DNA of 64,000 nt from contig JAMZAV010000102.1 in NCBI GenBank assembly GCA_024449915.1, forward strand, positions 604,856 through 668,855. Direction: 5' to 3'. The translations under genes were made by a program, and so were the position numbers. Each line of letters begins with the position of its first letter. The stretch's first letter is position 1. The notes beneath the pieces were generated by a model. The model did no database searches. It saw nothing but the letters and a program-made list of their open reading frames with translations, and was not told where the DNA came from. Positions 33,331 through 43,537 of the stretch are shown here, in pieces. The DNA comes from Sweltsa coloradensis. Its lineage: Eukaryota > Arthropoda > Insecta > Plecoptera > Chloroperlidae.

Positions 33331-33595
33331 ATTTTTTTTTTTTTAAAACAACGCTCATATTTAAATGTACTAAAAAGTAAAAAATAAATTTTTGACCAAC
33401 AAATTTTTACCTTACGCGGGAAATAAAAGCGTTTTGGGCGCTTACGGTATTATAATTTTGTTGTTCATGGAGGGAAAGCGCCCAACGCTTTTATTTTCCG
33501 AGTAAGGTAAAAATTTGTTAAGCCAAAAATTTATTTTTTACTTTTTAGTACCTACATTTAAATATGAGCATTGTTTTAAAAAAAAAAATTTTTTT
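33331..33595. mobile_element. Foldback MITE inside the MULE
   Basis: Arms of ~110-120 bp are mirrored around a ~30-bp loop near 33443-33473. For example 'acaaatttttaccttacgcg' on the left corresponds to 'cgagtaaggtaaaaatttgt' on the right. Poly-T and poly-A tracts lie at the outer edges. TSD not clear. Confidence 0.75.
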
Positions 33596-33981
33596 ACAAG
33601 TAAAAATATCACTACCGGTACTGTTGGCACGTAGGCGAGATAGCGACCTAGCATTGGGCAATAAAGTTCCAAAAACTGCACTGGGTAGTAGAGCGAGAGG
33701 GTAGTCGACTCTTCCTTGGTAATGTCTACTGTGGAATTTTAGAGAGGGAATCGAGGGCAATGCAGGTTATAATGTGACCCCAGGAAGATGTTGGGAGCAG
33801 AGCTAATATCACAAGGGCCCTACCTCGTTGGCAAACGTTGCGACGTGGCGGGCAGTGAGCAGCAGCAGCTAGCAGGCAGTAGAGCAGCGTGTACCGGTAG
33901 TGGTGCACTAGTTTAAACTTACACTAAAACTTGTGAGAGTGGTTTATTGTTATAATATTAATTAAACCACATGTAGATTGC
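33596..33981. other. MULE interior, no gene seen
   Basis: Contains the words ggtaatgtctactgtggaattt (about 33718), which recur with changes near 35140. No supported frame. Confidence 0.35.
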
Positions 33982-33989
33982 CTCCAGAG

Positions 33990-34714
33990 CAGGGTGTGTG
34001 ATTTTTAATTTTTTTATTTTAAAACAAAAGTCATGATTTATTTGATTTAAATCAACTTTTCGATTTAAGAGGAAGCCGGCGTGATTTGATGTTCGGCACG
34101 TTCCTTGTCCTGCAGCCATAAATCTTTACATCTGAATACAACTTGGCACACTTAATAATGAAGGACATCTGTACACATCTATCATATCAGATTTTCAATA
34201 TTTATCAAAAACAATCAGAAAATACGTAGTTATTTGAGTGTTTTTGACCATTTGACAGATTCTAAATTCTAAATTCAAGAAAATTGAATTTATATTTTGT
34301 TTATTTCCTATAGGCCTAATCAATTATTTTTATTGGAAATGTGATATGATAAGACACCTTTGTAATTAGTTTTTACACAATTATATAAAATCACAAATAG
34401 ATGCGACTAAAATTGGCTGAGACATTAGGAACCGCTTAAAATAAGCATGAGCATGAGCGCCTTCTCTTGAATCAGATTTGTAATGATTTAAATCAACAAT
34501 ATCAGTGTTTCAAAACTCGTCAAGTTGGTGAGCGGATTTTTTTCCCAGAAAATATAGCCTTATTCAAAAATTATTTTAAGGAAAACTTTGCCTAAATCAG
34601 TTAGAACTCTTGTTTGTTGCTCAAAATGAAGAACAAGTGCATTTGAAATCAATGATTTTTATTAAATAAATAAATTGATTTGATTAAAATGTTATTTAAA
34701 TTGAAAACACCCTG
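33990..34714. mobile_element. hAT-like element nested in the MULE
   Basis: 725 bp starting CAGGGTGTG and ending ACACCCTG, flanked by the exact 8-bp duplication CTCCAGAG (33982-33989 and 34715-34722). The subterminal bases are AT-rich with 'tgatttaaatc' palindromes. No transposase frame. Confidence 0.9.
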
Positions 34715-34982
34715 CTCCAGAGATAGAGGCGAGGGCGTTGAGATGAGCACACACGGCGAGAGCTTTGAGAGAGTACACACACACACATACTGTACGTTGC
34801 GCTGCGCGTGGCGAGTTGAGTGCACTTGGACTGCACTAGCAGTCTCTCTAGCTGACAATAAGTCTTCCGTCATAATTTGCTGTGATAGTAGCTATTGAAC
34901 ATCTAGGTGAGGATTATGAATTACAAGGAAATGATAGGGTTATTCAAACAGTGCGTGAACAATACCCTATCCATAGCTTTTT

Positions 34983-35136
34983 CCTGCTTCTGGCAGGGTC
35001 AGCTTGGGTTTAGCAACCAAATTTTTCCACTTCTTTCTATCCTCCCACAATCATATCTCTTCCACATCTTTCCAGCTCTCTCCTCTTGCCTCCAAGTCTC
35101 CTGCTATGGTGTCCTTCCATCTCTTCCTTGGTATTT
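34983..35136 (-). pseudogene. LINE C-terminal fragment, minus strand
   Basis: On the minus strand one frame reads PRKRWKDTIAGDLEARGES, then a stop, then LWEDRKKWKNLV. This is the 'GRP..RW.D.I..DL…W….DR..W' C-terminal tail found after the reverse transcriptase of many RTE/CR1-like LINEs. About 50 residues with one in-frame stop, a dead fragment carried inside the MULE. Confidence 0.68.
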
Positions 35137-35669
35137 CTTGGTAACATCTACTGTGGAATTGGAACGTGATGACCACGTTTTTAATTTGAAAAGGAGCGCA
35201 GCAAACAAAGTCCACAACGCAAGCCAAACGGCACTAGATCTGTTTTTTGTCTGTGAGTGAGTGACTTCACTCCAGAACGGCCGAACAGCTAAACAGATTG
35301 TACTGAAATTTTCAACAGACATCCAGTACAAGTATTTAGTTTGCAGTTAACATTTTGAGCAAGATCCGTTGCGATTTAACCCCACAATAAATAATAAATT
35401 GAAAATAGGCTGAGAATGTTGCAATTAATGTAGGTAACAACAAGTTTTTTTTGGTTTCTGAACAAATCATTTTTTTCAAATCATGTTTGCATGCAGTGAC
35501 CAAGGTGTATCGAATGTTGCACGCTCAAGGTTACCTAAAATTCCGCTCGGAGATTGATTAAACCTTGCAATCATTACTCGTATTTCGTACTGGCTATGTT
35601 GTCCATAGTACTGTATGCATTTCAAAACATGTTCTATAATTTTCAAGAAATAATAAAATCTATCCCGAC

Positions 35670-35990
35670 CGTTGTTTGAATCCGTGGGCCCTCCAACATT
35701 TCGGGTATAAAGGCGCCTTAGCCACTAGCCTAGGAAAACGACGAAGTCGTTAGACTAGTGAGCAAGTCATGAGTTGAGTATCCTACCTACCTAGACTGGA
35801 TCCAGAATGGTTTTTTGCACCCTAGCCTATCATAGGCTCGAAAGCCTTACAGTTGACGCACACTTATACCAACTTACTCCAAACCTTATCATTCATACAT
35901 TATATCAATCAACTTAAATACAAATGTTTCCCTGGTACTCGAACACATGACTCGCTCACTCGTCTAATAACGACTTTGGCGTTTAGTATG
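35670..35990. repeat. Possible tRNA-related SINE pair / inverted repeat
   Basis: 35736-35790 (…gaagtcgttagactagtgagcaagtc…) is mirrored by about 35930-35990, giving imperfect inverted arms of ~55 bp. The minus strand of 35690-35735 has 'gtggctaaggcgcc', like a tRNA A-box, with a weak B-box-like 'ggattcaaac'. No intact cloverleaf, so this is SINE-like at best. Confidence 0.35.
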
Positions 35991-36064
35991 GGTTCTCACA
36001 GGTATTTTTGGTGTTTGTGGTGTGAATGCCCCCGATTACTTCTTTGATATGAAGTTCACCTCCA

Positions 36065-36433
36065 TCAGACGTCAGACCGCAGAGCTGCATATGGTAAGTC
36101 AGGCATTCCCAGCTCCGTCTCGCCAAGAGACGACTTAACTGCCGGTGCGATGAGCTCCAAACCGGACAGCACATCTTCGGATATTATGGGCAAAATATCA
36201 TCGTTCCAGGATGATCTGGATGCGGGATCAGGGGCCTCTACCATGGACAATGATGCCTCTTCAGATGGTGCGGGCATGACAATATCGCTTAGAGATGATT
36301 CTACAGCTGTCACATTAATCACGAATTGGGGCATCTTATCTTCCAGTGATTTGGCGTAGTTAGGTGGTAACTCGTTCGCAGGCGGGATGAGAATAGTCTC
36401 ATCGGACGTGATGATCCAAGCTCCGACTGCCAC
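36065..36433 (-). CDS. Acidic ORF, possible captured exon in the MULE
   Basis: A 122-codon frame from a GTG at 36433, open a few codons further upstream to an acceptor-like cactcttaacag near 36457. It is less AT-rich than its flanks and encodes an acidic, Ser/Pro/Ala-rich protein (…DVAVGAWIITSDETI… and SSLSDIVMP, SSLGETELGMP repeats) ending in a stop. I recognise no domain. The same DNA also has a 69-codon open frame on the plus strand (36150-36359). It could be a terminal exon captured by the transposon or a chance frame. Function unknown. Confidence 0.35.
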   Translation of the reverse strand: MAVGAWIITSDETILIPPANELPPNYAKSLEDKMPQFVINVTAVESSLSDIVMPAPSEEASLSMVEAPDPASRSSWNDDILPIISEDVLSGLELIAPAVKSSLGETELGMPDLPYAALRSDV

Positions 36434-37023
36434 ATCCGTAGATTGAAGGATTCTCTGTTAAGAGTGTGTCGGTTGCTGCATAACCTGGCGACTTCTGTTG
36501 GGGTCTCTAAATTTGAAACGTGTGGCAGACAAATTACAGTAGAGTCTTGTGAGAGGTGCGGGGAGGGGGGAAGGATACTAGGTCGGAGAGAGTAGATTTC
36601 TTAGACATTTTCAAACATGTTCTTGACTAATGGTCAGTGCATGACTGCATGCGGTTGCGGTCAAGGATCTGCGTCATGGCTACTGTCGGTAGGTCTATAT
36701 AGAAATTACAATGCTCTTAATTGCTTTAGTGCATTCTGAAGGTCTTGCACCTGTGGTTTGTGGTGTGATTTTGGACTTGGTCATAAAACAATAGCCTAAT
36801 CTACCTGTTGTAGAACAGCTATAGGCTATCACAGACAATTTTGTTCTGGTTTATGAGCTCCTAGACGTGGCCGAATCTATGCCCCTGTAGCCTACTACAT
36901 GCCAAGGTCCGTTGAGGGATGGATTTAGGGGTTTGAAAAAGGCTGCCGGCCATTTCGACAACAAGTGGTCCATCAAAGTGAACAATTTCGGGATGTAAGC
37001 CACTCTACTAGGGCTTAGGATTT
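36434..37023. other. MULE interior, no gene seen
   Basis: No recognisable frame or repeat. Confidence 0.35.
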
Positions 37024-37841
37024 GTGTAGGCCTATTAAAATATCCCCAAAGGAATATTAGATACACAAAGCTTTGGTTTTAGAAGAGTGCTAACTGCTAA
37101 GGGTCTAGAGCTAGCTCAGGCTAAGGTTTCAAGTTATGTACAACCAGAAAATCATTTTAAGGTTATGTGAGACCGTTACAGTGAAATACGTGTTTTTTTT
37201 TTTAAATTCTATTTATTACATTTAGATTACCTACCAAATTAATTAGGCCCTAGGGCCTATCCTCTTTTAAAAATGAGAGATGGAGGCTCGTGCGAGGTAG
37301 GAACTCGTAAATTTTGCTTGTAAAAAACAAGAGACAAGAGTTGGTGATGTGCCTAGGCCTAACAGTCCTTGCAGATTGGCACACGACTCCTAGTAGTAGT
37401 ACAAATTACAATAAATAAATAAATTCGTTTTTTGGAGTCTACCCACTCAGATAACTGATTTTCAGTGGGGGACATTAAACCAAAGCGACTAAAGCCAACC
37501 CTGTAGGCCCCGACGGCGACGCAATCTAATCTAGGCCTAGGCCAAGGCCTAGGCCAACCCTAGGCTATTACAATGAGTTTTGTAGGTTAGTCTAGGCCTA
37601 TTTTAAGTATTTATTGTATTATAAATTTTGTCATAATTGCATACGTAAATGCTTAATTCACATTTCCTAGCGATTTGGGTATGTTTTAGTGTTTTTAATA
37701 AACATAAATATCGTTTTTTTCCACGCCCGTTTACACAGAATTTTCTAAGTGCGCGCGCATGCGCATAACACGCAAGTCGGGATCGCCAAAATTGACGCGG
37801 AAATAACAAAATCCACGCCCGTCGGGACCTGAGCCACTCTC
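37024..37841 (-). repeat. MULE right terminal inverted repeat
   Basis: Inverted partner of 31390-32163, slightly longer through small insertions. It starts near tttgtgtaggcctatt and ends GGGACCTGAGCCACTCTC. Confidence 0.85.
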
Positions 37842-37850
37842 CTACATCAG

Positions 37851-38421
37851 GCTCATGCAGCTGGCTAAGAGAAAAACTGGTAGGTAATATTTTAGTAAGG
37901 CCCAAATCAGTGTTTTCACATGACACTTTAAAGTAAGCCTAGCCTTGGCCTAGGGCCTAGCTAGCCTAGCTTAGGCCTCTATGTATTTAATATCCAAATT
38001 CAATGCATTAGGTAGGCCCTAGGCCTAGCTAGGCCTAGGCCTAGGCCCTAGCCTATCCCATCCGCTATTGCTGGCCTAAATCATAAGATTAATATTATTA
38101 CTAAGGAACTTGTGAAAACAATTCCCGCTCGTCCTAGGCTTACATCAAAATTTATATGCTTAAGTACGCAACAAGATAATGAATTAATCAAAATATTACC
38201 TAATAACGCCAATAAAATGCTGAAAAACGATAAGAAATCTCAGTGGAAATTTTGATATCGCCATCTTGGAATTCTAATTCACGGACGCACCGCCATCTAC
38301 ACAGTGCATTTTAACATTATCCAGAGGAGGCGGTGCTTAGCTGTAGAAACTAGCGCAATATTTGAATTTTGCGATATTATAAAAATATCAACTTATGTAT
38401 TAATATTTAATATTGTTATAA
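37851..38421. other. No gene; TAGGCCTA cluster before Polinton
   Basis: TAGGCCTA-rich at 37.93-38.06 kb, then AT-rich sequence leading to the Polinton capsid stop codon. The Polinton's own terminus is not visible here. Confidence 0.4.
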
Positions 38422-38981
38422 TTATGTTATAGTTTCGAAATTTGGCTGTAATGGTTTTGACGGAAAGTGTTGTCCATCTGCATAGAGTGCAACATGATTA
38501 CAATCAAAATGTTGAAAATTAAAGGGGTTCTTCTTAAAATCTCCATTTAATGCTGAATTCAATACAAAACCAATAATGACACGCTTTGGCAATTGACCCA
38601 TAAAAATATTATCAAGGGTTTTACTTTGCACACCTGACGGTATAGTCATGGTTTTCATGTCTACTCGCGTAAGCGGGTATTTTGCATTTGACTTTTTAAG
38701 GGTGAGATTATGTGCAAGGAGCACAGATGAATTAATACGGACTCTGCGTACAAGTAACTGTGCATTCATTTTGGATTTCACAGGAGTACCATCTTTTGAC
38801 ATAAGATTAAACGAATCTTTAGTCTTGTGAAGTTTTATTCGCATATCAACGCCATTCAATAAAAACCGGTCTTGATTAAATAGGTCATGGTGTATATTTC
38901 CAATTAGTTGTACTGTTGCACTAGTTTTAGTAAAATTCATGCGTTTCTTCATTCCTTTATTATCAGCAAAGTCATCCATTT

Positions 38982-40452
38982 TGTAGCGGACCCCGTCTCC
39001 CTACCCCCCGGCACGTGTCTAGGGGAAATAACTGCTTGCTTGATGATCTACTAATTAGTAATGAGGGTAATGGAGAGGAGACTACTAACAGAATCTTGTT
39101 CTCTTTGCTTCCAGGGTGTATGTGTAAAGGGTGTGTGGGAATGAGATACTTGCGTACCAAAGCAGTCCCCTGTGTGAGTGTGTGTGAGAGTGTCAGAGGA
39201 TGAGATACTTGCGTACCAAAGCAGTCCTCTGTGTGAGTGTGTGTGAGAGTGTCAGAGGATGAGATACTTGCGTACCAAAGCAGTCCCCTGTGTGAGTGTG
39301 TGTGAGAGTGTCAGAGGATGAGATACTTTCGTACCAAAGCAGTCCCCTGTGTGAGTGTGTATGTGGAGGTGATATTGTGTAACCTGCCTAGCAATGAGAA
39401 CGGAAATGAAAAAAGAATACCGTGGAAACAAACACTTGAATAACTTGGCACTGAATTTAAACACTTTTTTACTATGAGATAAAACACTTTCGAATTTAAC
39501 ACTTTTTTAAAACACTGAAAATTATCAACCCGAACACTAAAAGCTGGCAATATGTACCTTATCCTATGCTAACTGTCTATGTGAAAGACCAAGTCCCTAT
39601 GTGGGCTCTCTGTGACCTCGAACTATTTAACACTGAGTTCGAAAAAACAACTCGTACTGGTGACCACCCTGGGCTACTGTGAAGTGTACACTCGTCCGTT
39701 TCTTTCACTGCCTGCCCTTGTAGGATGTCCTGCTACCATCGAGGAGCGGGATTTCCGATAGTGCTGGATGAGAGTCCTTAGTACGAGTCGAGACTGTGAC
39801 TGAATGTGTCTGGGTTCCCCGGGTACCCCTTGGCCCTCGCTGGCAGCGGCGAGGAGAGCACGAGCGCCGCTGCCATGGCGAGACCAGTAGAGCAAGACGA
39901 CTTTTTCAGGTGGGAGCACCGGGGAACTGTGTCCTCCGATGCTGTGCGCGTCTATTTTATAACACTAACCCCCCTCAAGCAGGAGGGGTGGAAAAGGAGG
40001 GGGTAGTGCACGCATGCGCACTACTAGTTCGTGAAGCGAGCGCTGTTAGGAGGGATGAGTTTTACCTCCCGCTCCGAGTAAGGGGAGTGGGGGAAAGGCG
40101 CATGCGCGCTACCCTCTCGTGAGCGAGCGTCTTTTGCTAGAGATGGGTTTTAGGGTGGTGACACGGATGTGGATATTTTAGTTCCATATTGCCAACTGTA
40201 CAAAATAATATGCCAACACATACAATTTAAAATGACATACCTTTCAGTTGGCTTTCTCAAACACCCTTGTCTTTCTTGTCCTAGAGGTGTCTCCCATTAA
40301 TTAATTATACATTTTACACTTACAAACTAAATAGAATGTAGCTACAATAAACACACAAAACTTTTAGAGGAGACAGCACAGCAGGTGTGTATAGTGCTGC
40401 CACCTTTAGGCGCCTTATTCAAACACGGTGGCGCAGGGGCCGGGTCGTTACA
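38982..40452 (+). mobile_element. LTR-like insertion (solo LTR?) in the capsid gene
   Basis: 1,471 bp starting TGTAGCGGACCCCG and ending CGGGTCGTTACA, with the exact 4-bp duplication ATTT (38978-38981 and 40453-40456). TG…CA ends, a TATA-like ctattttataac at about 39952 and a 4-bp TSD fit a solo LTR of a Gypsy-type retrotransposon. The ends are also inverted over ~12 bp, so a short-TIR DNA transposon with a 4-bp TSD (Ginger-like) is an alternative. It contains a 59-bp tandem array and a GC-rich promoter-like segment. Reading frames inside (39796-40122) look accidental. Confidence 0.75.
39143..39378 (+). repeat. 59-bp tandem array inside the LTR-like element
   Basis: Units start at 39143, 39202, 39261 and 39320, exactly 59 bp apart. 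Each contains gagatactt-cgtaccaaag and a (tg)n-rich tail. The array has about four units here, about six in the noisy copy (58.10-58.44 kb) and at least three in the inverted copy at the window end. Confidence 0.9.
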
Positions 40453-40910
40453 ATTTTACCAGCAGTGTCCTTGTAAAAGAGCCGCGAAGTTAACTGTGAA
40501 GATTTTGCCGGTGCATCATAATTCAATAGGGTCTCCATGAAAGCCCTATAGGCATACGTCTGTGATGATGATGAAATAAGTTTTCCACCCAAAAATACAT
40601 CTACTTGACCAAAAAGCGAATGTAGCCAATTGTTTACAGGGCCCACATCAGCCGCAGCGGCCAATGCTGTTCCATCTTCCTTGGTAATTTTAGCATCGAC
40701 AAGAAGTAGAGTCTGTGCCAGATCAATGTAGTCTTCTCCTTGACCGCTGACAACAAAATCAATTGGAGCAGTGTCATTTAATGCTGAAATAGTTTCATGG
40801 TAAACCCATTCACCTCGTTCAATGCTTGTTTGTTTGTGTGACTGGAAGAGCAAACAGATCAAGTTCTGATTTCACTGAATCACAGGAATGTGTGTGTAAA
40901 AAAGACATGA

Positions 40911-41360
40911 TTACGAAAATATATCCTTAGCACTAGCAGCAACTTTAGGTTTCCTCGTAAGCTTCTTTCTTGAGGTCTTTCCACGGCGAGTGCCAGCAGA
41001 CGAATGAACGCGATGACGATGTTTCACTCTTTTAAGACCTGCTCCACCCATATGCTCTAGTTTTTCAGTAGCCTTCCGTTTCAAATTTACCCATGCTTCT
41101 TTGAGTCGTGCTTTAAGAGACTCCTTGGCGTTTTTATTTTGTGCCACATCTTCAAGTAAGTTGGCGCCTGTTGTTAATGCTTGATGTCCTAGAGCTCTTG
41201 CACCGCTTTTCAATAATGGTAATGCAGCCCGAAAGAGACCGCCTAGGAAACTACCTATGCCATGACCTTTCTGATAACTTGAGCCCTTATAAACACTTAC
41301 GCCGCTTCCAGCTTGATCAGAATAATATTTTATGTAATGATCCAATGCATTTTGCCTCAT
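40911..41360 (-). CDS. Polinton small basic protein
   Basis: 149 codons from ATG 41360 to a stop at 41 kb, between PX (stop at 41383) and PY (start 40908). The protein has a Gly/Ala-rich amphipathic centre (SFLGGLFRAALPLLKSG) followed by a strongly basic tail with KRKATEKL and repeated Arg/Lys clusters. Similar short proteins with a 'GGLFR' core occur next to the capsid genes of other Polintons, where the role is unproven. The basic tail suggests DNA or virion-core contact, and the core resembles membrane-active minor virion proteins. Both points are inference. Intact here. Confidence 0.7.
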   Translation of the reverse strand: MRQNALDHYIKYYSDQAGSGVSVYKGSSYQKGHGIGSFLGGLFRAALPLLKSGARALGHQALTTGANLLEDVAQNKNAKESLKARLKEAWVNLKRKATEKLEHMGGAGLKRVKHRHRVHSSAGTRRGKTSRKKLTRKPKVAASAKDIFS

Positions 41361-41382
41361 TTTTGAAAATTATTATATTTCT

Positions 41383-42156
41383 TTACACGGAGCGACGACG
41401 AAAGTGTAGTATCACCGATGAAGTCCCGGACTGAAATGGCATCGGATGTCCTGTGCTGCTCCTTAAATCTATTTCAATTGTACTGAATTCACGTTTGAGA
41501 ACTGGAAAGTAGTGCAACGTCAAAAATCCTTTTGATATATCTTCTCCAAAATTGTGCTTTGCATGTTGGGTATTTACCATGCGTAACAGAGGTGCTACAG
41601 TATCACCTACAATTTGTGGTTCAATGATATCGCAGTAAACAAATATATGATGTGGTGCGCCATCTCCCAATGTCATAGCATGTCTTGCAATAGGCTCAAT
41701 ACCTGCATCAATATCAGGTTCATATCCCAATTGACGTGCAAGCTCGGGACTAAAATGTAAACTTGAAATTGCTTTACCCATTTCACTCAGTACCAAGTAT
41801 GTACCTTTAGTTGCATCATCAATTTTAAATTCACCGATATTAAGAGTGGCAATAGCGTCGTTAACTGCATTCAAAAGTTTACCCGTATTATTGTAGTATC
41901 CAGGCATAACTGACGCCCTTTCTATTGTCAGTATCTGTTTACCATTTTTAACATTTGCCACAGTAGCTATGATTTTATTACTGCCTTCAATCACGTTCAA
42001 TAATGTTTGTGGATAGTGAAACTCTGTAAGAGCTACTTCCCACTCCCCGTATAGTCTTATTGGATCTTTCAATTGAGTAATATAGTGTGCTGTTGTATTA
42101 TTCTCAAATGTTTTCATAGAGCTGTTACTCGGTAGTGTCACATAAAAGCCACTCAT
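41383..42156 (-). CDS. Polinton minor capsid (penton-type) protein PX
   Basis: Single-jelly-roll vertex protein of Polinton virions. The true start is most likely ATG 42156, giving MSGFYVTLPSNSSMKTF, the typical N-terminus of this family. The open frame extends a further 11 codons upstream to 42189. With ATG 42156 the start overlaps the integrase stop as ATGA, a compact virus-like arrangement. About 257 residues, intact, including a DPIRLYGEWEVALTEFHYP block near residue 32. A frame-broken first ~75-codon copy is in inverted orientation at 62894-63115. Confidence 0.8.
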   Translation of the reverse strand: MSGFYVTLPSNSSMKTFENNTTAHYITQLKDPIRLYGEWEVALTEFHYPQTLLNVIEGSNKIIATVANVKNGKQILTIERASVMPGYYNNTGKLLNAVNDAIATLNIGEFKIDDATKGTYLVLSEMGKAISSLHFSPELARQLGYEPDIDAGIEPIARHAMTLGDGAPHHIFVYCDIIEPQIVGDTVAPLLRMVNTQHAKHNFGEDISKGFLTLHYFPVLKREFSTIEIDLRSSTGHPMPFQSGTSSVILHFRRRSV

Positions 42157-43236
42157 TTCAGATGTATAACTTGAGAAGCAGGTAGCCACGAATTAAATTT
42201 CGAGGGATAACCTCTCCACTTGACCAACACTTTCTTTCTGAGCCCTTTGCCTTGGGAATCAACTATTTTATCTATTTTATGTAGTTGTTCTTTTCTCAGT
42301 CTTACTTGCTGCAATTCCACTTCATAAAATGTTCCTTCAATTTCTTCTCCTTGTAAGTCCACGATGACATATACAGGAGGCATACGCGTGATGATTCGTT
42401 TAACACGGAATATTTCTTCAGACCAATTCTTCTCAAAGCCTTTTTCAAAAGTAGCTTTCTCTTTGCTTATCCTCACATAGTTGTTTATTGCAAATTTAGG
42501 TTCCTGAGACATTTTTGGCATAGCAGACTTATTTAAATTCTTCCATACTTGTAATATATTGCTATCATTTACATGCACAGGTGCCATTTTTATAGACCTA
42601 TGTATGGTGTGATTGTATGCATGTAAGAGTTGTGGCAATACATTAACATAGCGGTACATGTTGTAGTATGTAAAATAACGCCACATTCTTGTTTTCAAAG
42701 TCCTGTTAAAGCATTCCACAATACTCGCTTTGGTGTCTGGGTTATTACTGTGATAGTAGTTAATGTTTTTATCCTTGAGAAATGACTGAAAAGGTTTATT
42801 GATAAACTCTTTTCCTTTATCTGTTTGAAGGTTAAGAGGTTTTCTTTTATCTTGTGACACAATTTTCTCAAATGCTCGAGTGACTTCAACACCTGTTTTA
42901 TTACGCAGAGGAATTGCCCATGCATATTTACTAAATACATCAATTACTGTGAGCAAATACTTGAAGTTGTCATTATTTTTCTGTAGTGATTGCATATCGT
43001 TGAGATCGGCTTGCCATAAATGTTATTGACATTGTACTTGTTGCGTGGAAATCTTTTTCTCAAGGGTCTATGTAGTGTGTGTAAGCATCTTGGGTTTGAA
43101 GCCATTTAACGACGTCAGTTTTGGAAACACTTTTATTTGTTGCTTTCCATAATCCCATCTGCAGATGAAATCCACCGGGGTGTGAGGGATCATTGTAAAT
43201 TTTTGAAAGAAGTTGACGTGTCTTGATTTTTATTTT
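42153..43236 (-). CDS. Polinton integrase (retroviral-type, chromodomain), N-terminus frameshifted
   Basis: DDE integrase that would insert Polinton DNA. The continuous part is 42153-42995 (280 codons from ATG 42995). The catalytic core includes VIDVFSKYAWA, D59 in LQTDKGKEF and E94 in IVECFNRTLK. The first catalytic Asp lies in WQADL, four codons upstream of that ATG, so 42995 is not the real start. Upstream, to about 43236, the zinc-binding N-terminal region is recognisable (TDVVKWLQTQDAY, RKRFPRNKYNV) but displaced by two frameshifts, both also present in the inverted copy. The C-terminal ~40 residues form a chromodomain (KKVLVKWRGYPSKFNSW). Core intact, whole gene disrupted. Confidence 0.88.
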
Positions 43237-43537
43237 CTAGAATTTAAAAACGTTGCCAGGTTGATACGCTTTGATTTATTCTTTTTAGGAGAAAGAATCT
43301 TTGACGATGTAGGTGTACTCTCTTTAGAGTGCAATTGCTGAATGAATTCTCTACGTCTAGCATTAACTATATATTTCTTGAGGCATATTAAATTCTGCTA
43401 ATACACTAGCAAATGTCTCCCAGCCAAGGGGTGAACTTTCTTTTTCTATTACGCACTACATCAGATATGAGATCAATGATGGATGTACCATGAAGTTTTT
43501 TCCCACGTACACTGACACTTCCTAACTATCCCAATTA
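43237..43537 (-). pseudogene. Polinton ORF upstream of integrase, frameshifted copy
   Basis: Counterpart of the intact frame at 61518-61823, here broken by at least two single-base homopolymer differences (in a run of A near 43377 and another near 43445). Product unknown; contains GWETFASVLAEFNMPQEY in the intact copy. Confidence 0.65.

Larger units (their letters stand above)
31390..37841. mobile_element. Mutator-like (MULE) non-autonomous element, 6.45 kb
   Basis: Ends GAGAGTGGCTCAGG … CCTGAGCCACTCTC with terminal inverted repeats of about 0.8 kb. Flanked by an exact 9-bp duplication CTACATCAG (31381-31389 and 37842-37850). Long TIRs with a 9-bp TSD are characteristic of the MuDR/MULE group. 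The second copy of this locus is uninterrupted at about 56737-56750, so the empty site is in the same window. No MULE transposase is recognisable inside. The interior holds a nested hAT element, a foldback, LINE debris, tandem repeats and a possible captured exon. Superfamily is inferred from termini only. Confidence 0.85.
38422..40908 (-). pseudogene. Polinton major capsid protein (PY), split by insertion
   Basis: Double-jelly-roll major capsid protein of Polinton virions. The N-terminal half (40457-40862) has the conserved GQGEDYIDL and VNNWLHSLFGQVDV blocks. The C-terminal half (38422-38979) has NGVDMRIKL, SKDGT, TIPSG and GQLPKRVIIGFV, ending at a stop at 38422. A 1,471-bp LTR-like element (38982-40452) separates them, with a 4-bp ATTT duplication. 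The likely true start is ATG 40908, 3 bp after the upstream gene's stop, but a slip in an 'acaa' repeat near 40835 puts the first ~24 codons out of frame. Family assignment rests on recognised motif order. Confidence 0.85.

Noticed and set aside
34907..35260. 117-codon plus-strand frame
   Set aside because: It is the antisense of the LINE tail fragment recognised on the minus strand at 34983-35136.
39143..39378. Regular 59-bp repeats considered as a CRISPR array
   Set aside because: Units are contiguous with no variable spacers, in a eukaryotic LTR-like element.
39796..40122. 108-codon Arg-rich frame in the LTR-like element
   Set aside because: GC-rich non-coding composition, overlapping frames on both strands and no family resemblance.
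42695..42943. 82-codon minus-strand frame (and its twin at 62117-62365)
   Set aside because: Alternative frame within the integrase catalytic core.
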